The notes under the pieces were generated by a model. It was not told the origin of the DNA, made no database searches, and was given only the letters and a program-made list of their open reading frames with translations. Below, piece by piece: positions 1-9,416 of a stretch of DNA of 64,000 bases. The DNA is from Promicromonospora soli (lineage in GTDB: Bacteria > Actinomycetota > Actinomycetes > Actinomycetales > Cellulomonadaceae): NCBI RefSeq assembly GCF_014653785.1, contig NZ_BNAS01000010.1, positions 1 to 64,000 on the forward strand. The letters run 5' to 3'. Each line of letters begins with the position of its first letter. The stretch's first letter is position 1. The translations under genes were made by a program, and so were the position numbers.

Positions 1-1
1 C

Positions 2-490
2 CTGTGCGTGCGCTGCAATCACGCGAAGCAGGCGCCCGGGTGGAGGCAGAAGACAGCAGAGATCGACGGCCGGCACGCGGTGGAGACGATCACGCCCACG
101 GGGCACACCTATACCTACCTCGCGCCCACACCACCCGAACCTGCCCGACCGGACCCGGCCCAACCCAAGCCCGTCCAACCGGAGCCGGTCCGACCAGAGC
201 CGGTCCGACCAGAGCCGGTCCGACCAGAGCCGGTCCGACCAGAGCCGGTCCGACCAGAGCCGGTCCGACCAGAGCCGGTCCGACCGGTGCAGGCCCGGGA
301 GGCGGTCCCGGCATGGACGCCGGCCGTCGGCGTCGGCGGACCGCGTGAGGGGCGTGTCCCGCGCAGCCGGTACTCGATCGGCTGCCACACCCCGCATCGC
401 AGCGGGACGGTCAGCTACCGGCCACCCGGCCGGCGTCGAGCACCACGGCGGAGACGACCAGCCGACCTCTCCTGGGCACATATCCGCTGA
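2..490 (+). CDS. DUF222/HNH endonuclease-like protein, 3' end only
   Basis: The reading frame enters from outside the window and stops at TGA 488-490. Its first residues, LCVRCNHAKQAPGW, match the end of the HNH nuclease domain found at the C-terminus of actinobacterial DUF222 proteins: a C-x2-C-N zinc/HNH element followed by a K-x-APGW stretch. The next block, with PTGHTY at about residues 40-45, is also usual for that family. The family is widespread in actinobacteria and its role is poorly defined; a mobile or DNA-modifying nuclease is generally assumed. The odd feature is a Pro/Arg/Glu low-complexity tail made of seven PVRPE-type pentapeptides, followed by a basic C-terminus. The N-terminal DUF222 part is not visible, so completeness cannot be judged. 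Confidence 0.72.
   Translation: MCVRCNHAKQAPGWRQKTAEIDGRHAVETITPTGHTYTYLAPTPPEPARPDPAQPKPVQPEPVRPEPVRPEPVRPEPVRPEPVRPEPVRPEPVRPVQAREAVPAWTPAVGVGGPREGRVPRSRYSIGCHTPHRSGTVSYRPPGRRRAPRRRRPADLSWAHIR
182..286 (+). repeat. 15-bp tandem repeat, 7 copies
   Basis: Seven head-to-tail copies of the 15-mer gagccggtccgacca cover this stretch; only the last base of the last copy differs. A degenerate proline-rich run (cccgtccaacc-type) precedes them. The unit length is a multiple of three, so each copy adds one PVRPE pentapeptide to the HNH protein and copy-number change keeps the frame. The perfect identity of the copies suggests recent slippage or active homogenisation. Confidence 0.95.
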
Positions 491-604
491 ACCGGGCGCC
501 GCCGCGAGCCCGTCCTCGCGGCGGCCCCCAGCATGCCCGGGACCAGATGTCCGTCCACTCCCCGGATGCAAGACTGGGCGCCTACCTAGTCCAGGAGGCG
601 TCCG

Positions 605-1840
605 ATGAACCCGTTCGTACTGGTCGGTGGCGGCCTGGCGACAGCGCGCGCCGCTGAAGCGCTACGGACCGAGGGATTCGACGGAGACGTCGTTGTCGTC
701 ACCAGCGAGCCCCACCATCCATACGAGCGGCCGCCGCTCAGCAAGGACTACCTGCGCGGCGAGGCGGAGCGTGACGCCGTCTTCCCGCTGGACGAGGCCT
801 GGTACCGCGAGCACGCCGTCTCCGTCCGCACCAACGAGACCGTGGTCGGGCTGAATCCGGCGGCGCACAGCTTGACGCTGTCCGACGGCGCCACGCTCCC
901 CTTCGCGAAGCTCCTCCTCGCGCCCGGCTCCACGCCGCGGCCGCTCGACGTCATCGGCACCGACCTCGGCGGCGTCCACTACCTGCGCACCCTCGACGAC
1001 TCCGACCGCATCTCCAGCATGCTGCTCGAAGCGTCGCTGGAGGGGGTCGGACGGGTCGCCGTCGTCGGCGACGGGTGGATCGGGCTCGAGGTGGCGGCGT
1101 CGGCCCGGTCCCTGGGGCTGGACGTCACCGTGGTGGGCCGCGGCTCCCACCCGCTGGGGCGCGTGCTCGGGCCCGAGATGGGCGACTTCTACGCGGGTAT
1201 CCACACCGAGCACGGTGTGCGGCTGCTGAGCCGCACCACTGTCACGCGGATGCGGGGCGCGGACGGCCGGGTCACCGGCGTCGACCTGTCGGACGGCACG
1301 CACGTCGGGGCGGACGTCGTCGTGATCGGCGTGGGCGCCAGCCCGAACATCGGTCTCGCGGAGGCCGCCGGGCTGGACCTGCGGCCCGCGTCGCTGGGCG
1401 GCGGGATCGCCGTGGACGGAACACTCGTGACGTCACACCCGGACATCTTCGCTGCAGGCGACGTAGCGAGCGTCCCCTCACTGCACTACGGGCGGCCGTT
1501 GCGGGTGGAGCACTGGGCGACTGCGCAGGACAGCGGCACGCATGCAGGGCGGGCGATGCTCGGTTCCACCGATCCGTACGACAAGCTGCCGTACTTCTAC
1601 AGCGACCAGTTCGAGGTCGGGATGGAGTACACCGGCTGGGTGGACGTCCCTGGTGGCTACGACGAGGTGGTCGTCTCCGGGAGCGTCGACAGCCGGGAGC
1701 TCGTGGCGTTCTGGCAGCTCGACGGGCAGGTCGTGGCCGGGATGGCCGTGAATGTGTGGGAGCAGATGGAGCGTGTGGAGGAACTGATCAGGTCCAGGAG
1801 GAAGCCGGCCCGCGAGGAGCTGGAGGCCTTCGTGAGCTGA
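605..1840 (+). CDS. NAD(P)H:ferredoxin/rubredoxin reductase-type FAD oxidoreductase
   Basis: A 411-residue pyridine-nucleotide-disulfide oxidoreductase of the ferredoxin-reductase type (BphA4/ThcD-like). It would pass electrons from NAD(P)H through FAD to a ferredoxin or rubredoxin serving an oxygenase such as a P450. The FAD Rossmann motif GGGLATARAAE lies at residues 8-18, the family signature ERPPLSK at 41-47, the NAD-binding GDGWIGLE at 155-162, and the second FAD motif FAAGDVA at 282-288. A C-terminal reductase domain follows with aromatic residues (YFYSDQFE). No ferredoxin or oxygenase gene lies in the visible neighbourhood, so its partner is unknown. A gagg-type Shine-Dalgarno sequence (aggaggcg) sits just upstream of ATG 605. 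Confidence 0.9.
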   Translation: MNPFVLVGGGLATARAAEALRTEGFDGDVVVVTSEPHHPYERPPLSKDYLRGEAERDAVFPLDEAWYREHAVSVRTNETVVGLNPAAHSLTLSDGATLPFAKLLLAPGSTPRPLDVIGTDLGGVHYLRTLDDSDRISSMLLEASLEGVGRVAVVGDGWIGLEVAASARSLGLDVTVVGRGSHPLGRVLGPEMGDFYAGIHTEHGVRLLSRTTVTRMRGADGRVTGVDLSDGTHVGADVVVIGVGASPNIGLAEAAGLDLRPASLGGGIAVDGTLVTSHPDIFAAGDVASVPSLHYGRPLRVEHWATAQDSGTHAGRAMLGSTDPYDKLPYFYSDQFEVGMEYTGWVDVPGGYDEVVVSGSVDSRELVAFWQLDGQVVAGMAVNVWEQMERVEELIRSRRKPAREELEAFVS

Positions 1841-1863
1841 CCTCCGGGTGGGACGATTCACCG

Positions 1864-3318
1864 GTGCCGCCACTGCCCCGGATCCTCGCACTCGCCGCTG
1901 CCTCTGCGCTGGCGCTCGCCGGGTGCATCCCGGCCGACGCCGCCCCGCCGGCCGAGTCCGATGCGGCCGCCGAGCTGGAGACCGCCGCCGACGCGGTGCG
2001 TGAGCTGGACGGTGTGGTCGAGGTCGCGGTCCGCCGGACCACGGTCGCCGAGCCCGTCGCCGGTAACTTCGGCGAACGACCAGCGACCACCCTCAGCAGT
2101 GTTCGCGTCGAGGTTCGGCTGGACGAGACGCTCGGCGCCGGCGCGGCGGGCGACATCGCCGGCGAAGCGCACCAACTATTGGTCGCGGGCGCTAGCCGCA
2201 TGGACGGCTACGACAACATCGCCGTCTCAGCCGAATTCTTCGCAGGCTCCGAGAAATCCGAGGACTCCGCGTCCGCCCGCCCCTGGCTCACGATCGGGGC
2301 GGGAGCTCGCGGCGTGACCGGGACTCTGACGGACTCCGTGGCCGACGCCGTCGAGGACGGCTACGAGCTGCGCGGGGCCGGCGCCGAGACCGTGAGCACC
2401 AGCCTCGGCGACGGCGACGGCACGTGGGAGGACGATCCGCTCGCCGCGACGGCCCACGTCACAGCGACGTCCCCGGACGACCTGGTGGCCCTGGCCGAAA
2501 CAGCGGTCGAGCTGGAACGTGGCGCCGGGCTCGAGGCCCCGGGTGCCCGGTACGAGGCCATGTCCCGCGTGCCCGACGTCGACGCCGTCCGGCTGCTGGT
2601 CGCCGCGGCGGCCCGGCCGGACGTGCGGGACGTGGCCTATCTGGCACAGCAACAGCAGCTCGAGATTCGGTCCGGCGCCGACTCCGGCGCAAAGAGCCTT
2701 GCAGACCTGCATCACTGGCTCGAAGCACAGGTCTTTGCCACTGCGGACAGCCCGCTGGGTTACACCGTCCTCGACGCGAGCTTCGCCGAGACGACAGGGT
2801 GGGTGTCCGGGGCCGAACCCGCGTCGCACGCGCCGCACACCCTCGACCCGTTCGGCGGGGCGGCACCCTGGCCCGACGATCCCGCGGCCCCCGCCTGCAC
2901 CGGCGAGACCCTGGAGGTCACGTTCGGCATCGTGGACTCGGCCGCGGGCACACGTGGCGGGTCGGTGCACGCCCGCAACGTGTCGGGCGGGCCATGCGCA
3001 GTCGAGAACGTGCCCGGCCTGGTCTTCCGGAACGGAGCCGGGCAGGCTCAGGCCGACATCACCATCGAACCGTACGAACCCGGTGTCGAGCCCGGCCGCG
3101 TGGTGGTGCCCGACGGCGAGTCCGTGCTCGCCCCGCTGCTGTGGCGCGCCATGTCGACGGCCAACGACCCGGACACGACCACGACGGTCGAGGTCACCGC
3201 CGTCCCGGGCGCCGATCCCGTACTGCTCGACGTGACGACGGACGGGACGCCGGCGTCGGGGCTCGACGTCCTCGACGGTGCCGAGGTACGCGTCGGACCC
3301 TGGACGCAGAGCGGCTGA
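1864..3318 (+). CDS. Putative lipoprotein with C-terminal DUF4232-like domain
   Basis: GTG 1864 opens a 484-residue protein with a lipoprotein signal: a hydrophobic segment (residues 7-19) ending in lipobox LAGC with Cys21. It should therefore be exported and lipid-anchored at the outer face of the membrane. Residues 345-484, starting at CTGETLEV, resemble the DUF4232 domain of actinobacterial secreted proteins (a Cys pair, Arg/Asn-Val-Ser-Gly, and a P-G-L-V-F strand). The middle (22-340) is Ala/Glu/Asp-rich and not recognised. It begins 23 nt after the reductase stop without a good Shine-Dalgarno, so co-transcription is possible. GACGAT lies 6 nt before the GTG and could be a weak -10 of a leaderless mRNA. 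Function unknown. Confidence 0.75.
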   Translation: MPPLPRILALAAASALALAGCIPADAAPPAESDAAAELETAADAVRELDGVVEVAVRRTTVAEPVAGNFGERPATTLSSVRVEVRLDETLGAGAAGDIAGEAHQLLVAGASRMDGYDNIAVSAEFFAGSEKSEDSASARPWLTIGAGARGVTGTLTDSVADAVEDGYELRGAGAETVSTSLGDGDGTWEDDPLAATAHVTATSPDDLVALAETAVELERGAGLEAPGARYEAMSRVPDVDAVRLLVAAAARPDVRDVAYLAQQQQLEIRSGADSGAKSLADLHHWLEAQVFATADSPLGYTVLDASFAETTGWVSGAEPASHAPHTLDPFGGAAPWPDDPAAPACTGETLEVTFGIVDSAAGTRGGSVHARNVSGGPCAVENVPGLVFRNGAGQAQADITIEPYEPGVEPGRVVVPDGESVLAPLLWRAMSTANDPDTTTTVEVTAVPGADPVLLDVTTDGTPASGLDVLDGAEVRVGPWTQSG

Positions 3319-3367
3319 CCTGCCAGCTCGGACGACGTAGCACTATCAACCTGACCGAGCCTCGGCG

Positions 3368-5086
3368 TCAGCCGCGAGCCGCGAGGTGTGCCAGCCAGCC
3401 ACCGGACGCCGTGATGTCGCGGGCCCCGTCGAGTGCCGCGGGTTCGCACAGGAAGCCGGAGACCTCGGTGTTGTCGGCCAACAGCACCTTGCCGATGGTC
3501 ATGGGCGCCGGGACCGAAGCCACGAAGTCGCCGAACCCGGCGGGCGTCAGCTCCCAGACCTCGGCCTCGATCGGGGCGCCGCCGTCGGACACGCGGACCA
3601 GACCCGGCTTCGCCGGGGTCGTGTCCAGGGCGAAGAGCCGGTACACGGGCGCGGTGGTGGTCGCAGCAACCAGGCGGCCGCCGCGGTCGACGAGCTGATG
3701 GTTGAGCGGCTGCCCGCTCAGGTGCGCGCCGACCACGGCGATCGGGACCACGACAGGCGGCGCCGATGCGGGCGGCACCGCCACGTGACCCTCGGCGAGC
3801 AGCTCGGCGACGCCCGCGAGCAGGCCGTCGCTGAATGCCGGCCCCACCAGCTGGACGCCGAACGGCAGGCCGTCCGCCTCCCCCGCCGGCACCGCGAGAG
3901 CGGACATGTCCAGGAGGTTCGCGAAGTTGGTGAACCGGCCCAGGTCGGAGTTCACGCCCACCGGGTTCGCCCCGACCTCGGCGAGGGTGGGGTGCCGCGT
4001 CGTCGTCGGGAGCAGGAGGGCGTCCGTGCCGGCGAGCGCGCTGCGCGCTGCCAGGCCCAGCTCGTCGAGCCGGGCCATGTCCGCGAAGAGCTCGTGCGCC
4101 AGGGGCGCGGCCGCCCTGCCGATGATCGCGCCGACCACGGGGTCGACGGCGTCCGGATGGCTCGCCACGAACTCCCCCACGGCGGCATACCGCTCCGCGA
4201 CGAAGGCCCCCTCGTAGAGCAGCCGCGCGGCAGCCAGCAGGGGCCCGATGTCGACCCGGCGCACGCGCGCGCCCGCACGGACCAGGCGGTCGACGGCAGC
4301 CTCGAAGGCCTCCGCCCAGCCGGGGGCGAGCGGGCCCAGCGCCTCGGGCGCAGGGACCGCGACGACGGGCGGGCCGCCGTCGGACCCGGCGCCCCGCACC
4401 GCGTGCCAGTCCGGGGGCAGGTCGCGCGCCAGGGGGTCGACGCCGTCCGGCCCGGCCAGGCTCAGCAGGGCCCGGCGCGCAGTGGCCAGGTCCCTCGCCA
4501 GCACCGTCACGCAGTCGAGCGAGCGGCACGCGGGCACGACGCCGGTCGCCGGCACCACGCCGCGCGTCGCCTTGATCCCGACGAGCCCGTGCAGCGCCGC
4601 CGGCACCCGGCCCGACCCGGCCGTGTCCGTGCCGAGCGCCACGTCGACGATTCCCAGCGCCACCGCGACGGCGGAACCGCTCGACGACCCGCCCGAGATC
4701 CGCTCCGGCGCCGTCGCATGCCGCACCGCGCCGTACGGGCTGCGCGTGCCCACCAGGCCGGTGGCGAACTGGTCGAGGTTCGTGGTGCCGAGCACCAGCG
4801 CACCGGCCGCCCGCAGGCGGGCGACCGCCGTCGCGTCCCGGTCGGGCGAGTAGGCGAATGCCGGGCACCCCGCCGTCGTCGGCAGCCCGGCGACGTCGAT
4901 GTTGCCCTTCACCGCCGCGAGCAGCCCGGCCAGCGGCAGCTCTTCCCCCGCCTCGAGCCGCCGCGTGACCTCGTCGGCGTCGGCCAAGACGTCGGCGCGC
5001 GCACGCAGGTCGATCCACACCTCCGGCCGGTCCACCTCGGCGACCCGGGCATACGCGGCCTCGACCCGCTCGACGAGCGCGTTCAC
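3368..5086 (-). CDS. atzF: Allophanate hydrolase
   Basis: A 572-residue amidase-signature enzyme with the extra C-terminal domain typical of allophanate hydrolases. It hydrolyses allophanate to ammonia and CO2 in the cytoplasm, the last step of carboxylase-dependent urea or guanidine use. Visible catalytic elements are Lys60 in VKGNID, the cis-Ser region GGSSSGS at 132-138, and the nucleophile in GTDTAGS at 152-158. The AtzF C-domain spans roughly 450-572 (SGQPLNHQL, NTEVSGFLCEP). Its ATG overlaps the carboxylase stop by 4 nt (ATGA), so it is the last gene of the operon read leftwards from 10270, and the two products presumably channel allophanate. Length is normal for the bacterial single-domain enzyme. 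Confidence 0.93.
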   Translation of the reverse strand: MNALVERVEAAYARVAEVDRPEVWIDLRARADVLADADEVTRRLEAGEELPLAGLLAAVKGNIDVAGLPTTAGCPAFAYSPDRDATAVARLRAAGALVLGTTNLDQFATGLVGTRSPYGAVRHATAPERISGGSSSGSAVAVALGIVDVALGTDTAGSGRVPAALHGLVGIKATRGVVPATGVVPACRSLDCVTVLARDLATARRALLSLAGPDGVDPLARDLPPDWHAVRGAGSDGGPPVVAVPAPEALGPLAPGWAEAFEAAVDRLVRAGARVRRVDIGPLLAAARLLYEGAFVAERYAAVGEFVASHPDAVDPVVGAIIGRAAAPLAHELFADMARLDELGLAARSALAGTDALLLPTTTRHPTLAEVGANPVGVNSDLGRFTNFANLLDMSALAVPAGEADGLPFGVQLVGPAFSDGLLAGVAELLAEGHVAVPPASAPPVVVPIAVVGAHLSGQPLNHQLVDRGGRLVAATTTAPVYRLFALDTTPAKPGLVRVSDGGAPIEAEVWELTPAGFGDFVASVPAPMTIGKVLLADNTEVSGFLCEPAALDGARDITASGGWLAHLAARG

Positions 5087-8000
5087 GCCGCCATCTCCTC
5101 AGCCACCACCACGAGCACCCGCCCCGGCCCCACCTGCTCTCCGGTCGCCACGTGCACGGAGCTGACCACGCCGTGGGCGGTCGCGGTGACTGGTGCTTCC
5201 ATCTTCATGGCCTCCAGGGTGATGAGGGTGTCGCCGGGCACCACCGCGTCGCCCGGCTCGACGTCGACCCGGAACACCGTGCCGACGAACGGCGCCTCGA
5301 CGCCGTGCGCGCCGGGCGGGACCGGCACGCCGACGGCGGCGGGCGCAGCGACCGGCTCCGGCCGCGGCTCGAACTCCCCCGCCGCCGCCCAGGCCTCGCG
5401 CTCGGCCTGGAACGCGGCGGCCTGCCGCTCGCGGAACCCCGCGATGGGCCCGGCGTTCTGCTCGAGGAACCGCTGGTACTCGGCGAGGGCGAACTCGCCG
5501 TCCTCCACCCGCAGCTCGAGACGGCCGGCGGCGGCCTGGTCACGCAGCCCCCCGAGCTCCTCGGAGGACACCGGATACCAGCGGATCCGGTCGAAGAACC
5601 GCAGCAGCCACGGGGTTCCCGGCCGGAACGAGCCGCGCTGTGCGTGCGTGGACCACACCTGCGTGGTGCGGCCCACGAACTGGTACCCGCCAGGCCCTTC
5701 CATCCCGTAGATGCACAGGTAGGCGCCGCCGATGCCCACGGCATTCTGGGGCGTCCAGGTGCGCGCCGGGTTGTACTTGGTGGTCACCAGCCGGTGGCGC
5801 GGGTCCAGCGGGGTGGCCACGGGCGCGCCGAGGTACACGTCGCCCAGGCCCAGCACCAGGTACTCGGCGTCGAAGACCGTCCGGTAGACGTCCTCCACCG
5901 TGTCCAGCCCGTTGATCCGGCGGATGAACTCGATGTTCCACGGGCACCACGGGGCGTCGTCGCGCACACCGGCCATGTACCGGCGGATGGCCTCGCGCGT
6001 GGCCGGGTCGTCCCACGACAGCGGCAGCCACACGGTGCGCGAGGGCACCACGAGCTCGGCGGTGGGCGGTAGCGCGGCGTCGACCTCCTGGACCAGGTCG
6101 AGCGTCTGCCGCAGGGTGAGTACCGCCGGGTCGAGGTGCACCTGCAGGGACCGGATGCCGGGCGTCAGGTCGAGGACTCCCGCGGCCCGCAGCGCACGGG
6201 TCACCGCCGGGTCGTACGTGCTCGCGGCGTCGCGCGGCACGCCGAGCCGTTCGTACAGGCCCTCGGCCAGCGCATGCACCCGGATGCGTGAGGCGACGTC
6301 GAGCTGCATGGGCCCGTACTCGACGAGCAGGTTGTCGTCGCCGCTGCGCCGGTACGTGACCTCGGGCGACACCTGCGTACCGCCCCGGATCACGGCCGGC
6401 ACGCGGGCGAGCACACCGCCGTCGGACACGGCGTCGCGGTCGGCGATGGCCTGCCGCAGCGGTGCGGCGCGCAGGGCGTCCGCCTGCGCCTCGCCCACGG
6501 GGACGAAGCGAACCGTGTCGCCGGGCCGGAGCTGGCCGAGCTTCCACAGGTGACCCACCGCCACGGTCGCCGGACAGGTGAAGCCGCCCAGGCTGGGCCC
6601 GTCGGGACCCAGGAGGATCGGGAGGTCGCCCGTGTAGTCGACGGCGCCCACGGCGTACGGCGTGTCGTGGATGTTCGAGGGGTGCAGGCCGGCCTCGCCG
6701 CCGTCGGACCGCGCCCAGGTGGGCCTCGGGCCCACGAGCCGCACGCCGGTGCGCGCCGAGTTGAAATGCACCTCCCAGTCCGTGGCGTAGAACTCGGCCA
6801 TGTCTTCGATCGTGAAGAACTCCGGCGCCGCGTGCGGCCCCTCCAGGGCCGCAACCTCCCACCGTTCGGGAATCTCCGGCCGCTCCTCCGGCGGCACGGG
6901 CTTCGCCTGCCCGGACCCGGAGGGGTCGCCCAGGCGGATTACGTCACCCGTGCGCAGGGGCGCGCCGGTGGTGCCGCCGATCTCGCCCAGGTCGAACGTC
7001 GCCGCCGAGCCCAGGATCTGTGGGGCGTCGATCCCACCCACCACCAGCACGTAGGTGCGCATGCCGCGGGCGGGGGCTCCGACGTCGAGCACGGCGCCCG
7101 GCCCGAGGGAGAGCGGCTCCCACTGGGCCGCGGGGACGCCGTCGACGGTCACCGGCGCCGGCGCGCCCGTGACCATGACTGTGGCGCCGGTGCGGAACCG
7201 CAGCGCCGGGCCGTGCAGCGTGCACTCCAGGCCGGGCGCACCCTCAGGGTTGCCCAGGGCCTGGTTGCCGAGGCGGAACGACAGGTCGTCCATCGGCCCC
7301 GACGGCGGGATGCCCACGTGCCACAGCCCCGTGCGGCCCGGCCAGTCCTGGATGGTGGTCAGCATGCCCGGCCGCATCACCTCGAACCGCGGCGAGGCGT
7401 CCGCGACGTGCGCCAGCGTCCCGGTGTCGTGGCGAGCAGCGACGACGTCGGGGTGGTCCGGCAGCGCGGCGAGCAGGCCCAGGTTGGTGGCCACGCCGTC
7501 GATCCGGGAGCCGTCGAGGCCACGGGCGAGCGCGGCCCAGGCCTGCTCACGGTCCTCGCCGCCGGCGATCACCTTGGCCAGCAGCGGGTCGTAGTGCGCC
7601 GAGACGGTGGTGCCGGCCTCGACCCAGGTGTCGACGCGGACGTCCGCCGGGAACGCGGCGTGCGTGACCGTCCCCGCGCTGGGGGCGTTGTCCCGGTCGG
7701 GGTTCTCGGCGTAGACGCGGGCCTCGACGGCGGCGCCGCGAGGGGCGCGCGGGGCGTCGAGCCACTCGCGCACCATGCCGCTGTCGCCGCCGGCGAGCCG
7801 CAGCATCCAGGCGACGAGGTCGACGTCGTAGACGGCCTCGGTGACGGGGTGCTCCACCTGGAGGCGCGTGTTGACCTCGAGGAACGAGGCCTCCTCGCGC
7901 TCGGCGTCGTAGACGTACTCGACTGTGCCCGCCGAGCGGTAGCCCACGGACGCGGCCAGGTCGCGGGCGGCGTCGGCGATCCGGGTGCGGACGGCGTCCG

Positions 8001-8751
8001 GGAGGTGCGGCGCGGGCGCCTCCTCGACCACCTTCTGGTTCCGGCGCTGCAGGGAGCAGTCCCGGTCGCCCAGCGTGACGACGCCGCCCGCGCCGTCGCC
8101 GAACACCTGCACCTCGATGTGGCGCGCGCGCTCGACGAGCCGTTCCAGGAAGACGTCGGCCGTGCCGAACCCCGCAGCCGCCGTCCGGCGCACGGCGTCC
8201 CAGGCGGCGACCAGCTCGTCGGCGTCCCGGCAGGCACGCATCCCGATCCCGCCGCCGCCGGCGGTGGCCTTCAGCATCACGGGGAACCCGATCCGCACGG
8301 CCTCAGCAACGGCGTGGTCGACGTCGGTGAGCAGGCCGGTCCCGGCGAGCAGGGGAACACCGGCCGCCTGCGCGGCAGCCCGCGCGGTGTGCTTGGCGCC
8401 GAACAGCTCCAGGTGCTCCGGCGTCGGCCCGGCGAAAGCAAGCCCGGCTTCCTCGACCTGGCGGGCAAAGCCCGCGTTCTCGGACAGGAAGCCGTACCCG
8501 GGGTGGATCGCGCCCGCGCCGGTTCGCAGCGCGGCCTCCACCACCAGGTCCCCGCGCAGGTAGCTCTGCGCGGCGGGGGCTGGCCCCAGCGGCACCGCCT
8601 CGTCGGCGAGGTGCACGTGCAGGGCCCCGGCGTCGGCCGCCGAGTGGACCGCGACGGTGCGCAGGCCAAGGGCGCGCGCCGTCCGGATGATTCGTACGGC
8701 GATCTCACCGCGGTTCGCGACGAGCAGCGTGTCGTAGGGCAGCCCCGTCAT
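5083..8751 (-). CDS. Biotin-dependent urea/guanidine carboxylase
   Basis: This 1222-residue protein has the full urea-carboxylase architecture. An N-terminal biotin carboxylase with ATP-grasp fold begins at TLLVANRGEIAVRI and has the glycine-rich loop TAGGGGIGM near residue 175. A KipA/KipI-like carboxyltransferase follows in the middle, and a biotinyl domain with EAMKM (modified Lys near residue 1180) closes the protein. It carboxylates an amide or guanidinium nitrogen with bicarbonate and ATP. Proteins encoded with two DUF1989 genes, as here, have been shown in other bacteria to be guanidine carboxylases; true urea carboxylases usually lack those partners. I therefore favour guanidine, but an alignment is needed. 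ATG 8751 is chosen because it overlaps the upstream stop by 4 nt; an ATG 48 nt further upstream would intrude into that gene. Confidence 0.93.
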   Translation of the reverse strand: MTGLPYDTLLVANRGEIAVRIIRTARALGLRTVAVHSAADAGALHVHLADEAVPLGPAPAAQSYLRGDLVVEAALRTGAGAIHPGYGFLSENAGFARQVEEAGLAFAGPTPEHLELFGAKHTARAAAQAAGVPLLAGTGLLTDVDHAVAEAVRIGFPVMLKATAGGGGIGMRACRDADELVAAWDAVRRTAAAGFGTADVFLERLVERARHIEVQVFGDGAGGVVTLGDRDCSLQRRNQKVVEEAPAPHLPDAVRTRIADAARDLAASVGYRSAGTVEYVYDAEREEASFLEVNTRLQVEHPVTEAVYDVDLVAWMLRLAGGDSGMVREWLDAPRAPRGAAVEARVYAENPDRDNAPSAGTVTHAAFPADVRVDTWVEAGTTVSAHYDPLLAKVIAGGEDREQAWAALARGLDGSRIDGVATNLGLLAALPDHPDVVAARHDTGTLAHVADASPRFEVMRPGMLTTIQDWPGRTGLWHVGIPPSGPMDDLSFRLGNQALGNPEGAPGLECTLHGPALRFRTGATVMVTGAPAPVTVDGVPAAQWEPLSLGPGAVLDVGAPARGMRTYVLVVGGIDAPQILGSAATFDLGEIGGTTGAPLRTGDVIRLGDPSGSGQAKPVPPEERPEIPERWEVAALEGPHAAPEFFTIEDMAEFYATDWEVHFNSARTGVRLVGPRPTWARSDGGEAGLHPSNIHDTPYAVGAVDYTGDLPILLGPDGPSLGGFTCPATVAVGHLWKLGQLRPGDTVRFVPVGEAQADALRAAPLRQAIADRDAVSDGGVLARVPAVIRGGTQVSPEVTYRRSGDDNLLVEYGPMQLDVASRIRVHALAEGLYERLGVPRDAASTYDPAVTRALRAAGVLDLTPGIRSLQVHLDPAVLTLRQTLDLVQEVDAALPPTAELVVPSRTVWLPLSWDDPATREAIRRYMAGVRDDAPWCPWNIEFIRRINGLDTVEDVYRTVFDAEYLVLGLGDVYLGAPVATPLDPRHRLVTTKYNPARTWTPQNAVGIGGAYLCIYGMEGPGGYQFVGRTTQVWSTHAQRGSFRPGTPWLLRFFDRIRWYPVSSEELGGLRDQAAAGRLELRVEDGEFALAEYQRFLEQNAGPIAGFRERQAAAFQAEREAWAAAGEFEPRPEPVAAPAAVGVPVPPGAHGVEAPFVGTVFRVDVEPGDAVVPGDTLITLEAMKMEAPVTATAHGVVSSVHVATGEQVGPGRVLVVVAEEMAA

Positions 8752-9416
8752 GGGCGCGTCACGATCACCCGGACGGGCGTCGGGTCGAACCCGTTGCACG
8801 GGTTGTTGATCTGCGGGCAGTTGGAGATCAGCACGAGCACGTCGCGCTCCGCCCGCACGGAGACGGCCAGGCCGGGGGCGGAGATGCCGTCCACGATGCC
8901 GAGCGCGCCGTCCGGGTCCACCGGCACGTTCATGAACCAGTTGATGTTGGAGACCAGGTCGCGCTTGCCGAGCCCATGCCTGGATCCGCCCAGCAGGAAG
9001 TTCTCGACGCAGGCGTGCTGGGCCCGCGTGTGGTGCCCGTAGCGCAGGGTGTTGGACTCCTTGGAGCAGGCGCCGCCCAAGGTGTCGTGACGGCCGCAGG
9101 TGTCGGCCACGACGGTCATGAGCGGGCCGTGCTCGGCGTCGCGGAGCACGCTGCCGGTCGTGAGGTAGATCGTGTCCTGGCCCTGGAGGGTGTCGGGGGC
9201 GCTGTACCGGAGCTCGGTGTCGTGCGCGTCGTAGACCAGGAAGTCGACGGCCTGGTTGCCGCCCACGTCCACCATCGTGAGCGTGTCTCCGGCGGCGATC
9301 ACCCGGGTCCAGGGGTTGCGGGCGGCCACGGTCTCGTCGTGGATCACGACGGCGTCCGTTGCGACCTCCGGGGGAACGATCGCGAGCGGGGCGGCGGTGG
9401 CTGGGGCTGTGGTCAT
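8748..9416 (-). CDS. DUF1989 protein (urea amidolyase-associated protein 2), probable carboxyguanidine deiminase subunit
   Basis: A 222-residue DUF1989-family protein of the type annotated as urea amidolyase-associated protein 2. Visible family features are GGNQAVDF near residue 50, the Cys/His-rich DTCGRHDTLGGACSKESNT block near 110-125, and NCPQINNPCNG close to the C-terminus; the Cys and His residues probably bind a metal. In characterised guanidine-using bacteria the two DUF1989 proteins form a heteromeric carboxyguanidine deiminase that makes allophanate for the hydrolase. The gene overlaps both neighbours by 4 nt (ATGA), giving tight translational coupling in the order protein 1, protein 2, carboxylase, hydrolase. 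The guanidine assignment is inferred from family and context. Confidence 0.85.
   Translation of the reverse strand: MTTAPATAAPLAIVPPEVATDAVVIHDETVAARNPWTRVIAAGDTLTMVDVGGNQAVDFLVYDAHDTELRYSAPDTLQGQDTIYLTTGSVLRDAEHGPLMTVVADTCGRHDTLGGACSKESNTLRYGHHTRAQHACVENFLLGGSRHGLGKRDLVSNINWFMNVPVDPDGALGIVDGISAPGLAVSVRAERDVLVLISNCPQINNPCNGFDPTPVRVIVTRP

Noticed and set aside
182-286. Regular repeat array as a possible CRISPR
   Set aside because: The units are contiguous 15-mers with no spacers and lie inside an open reading frame; no cas genes are present.
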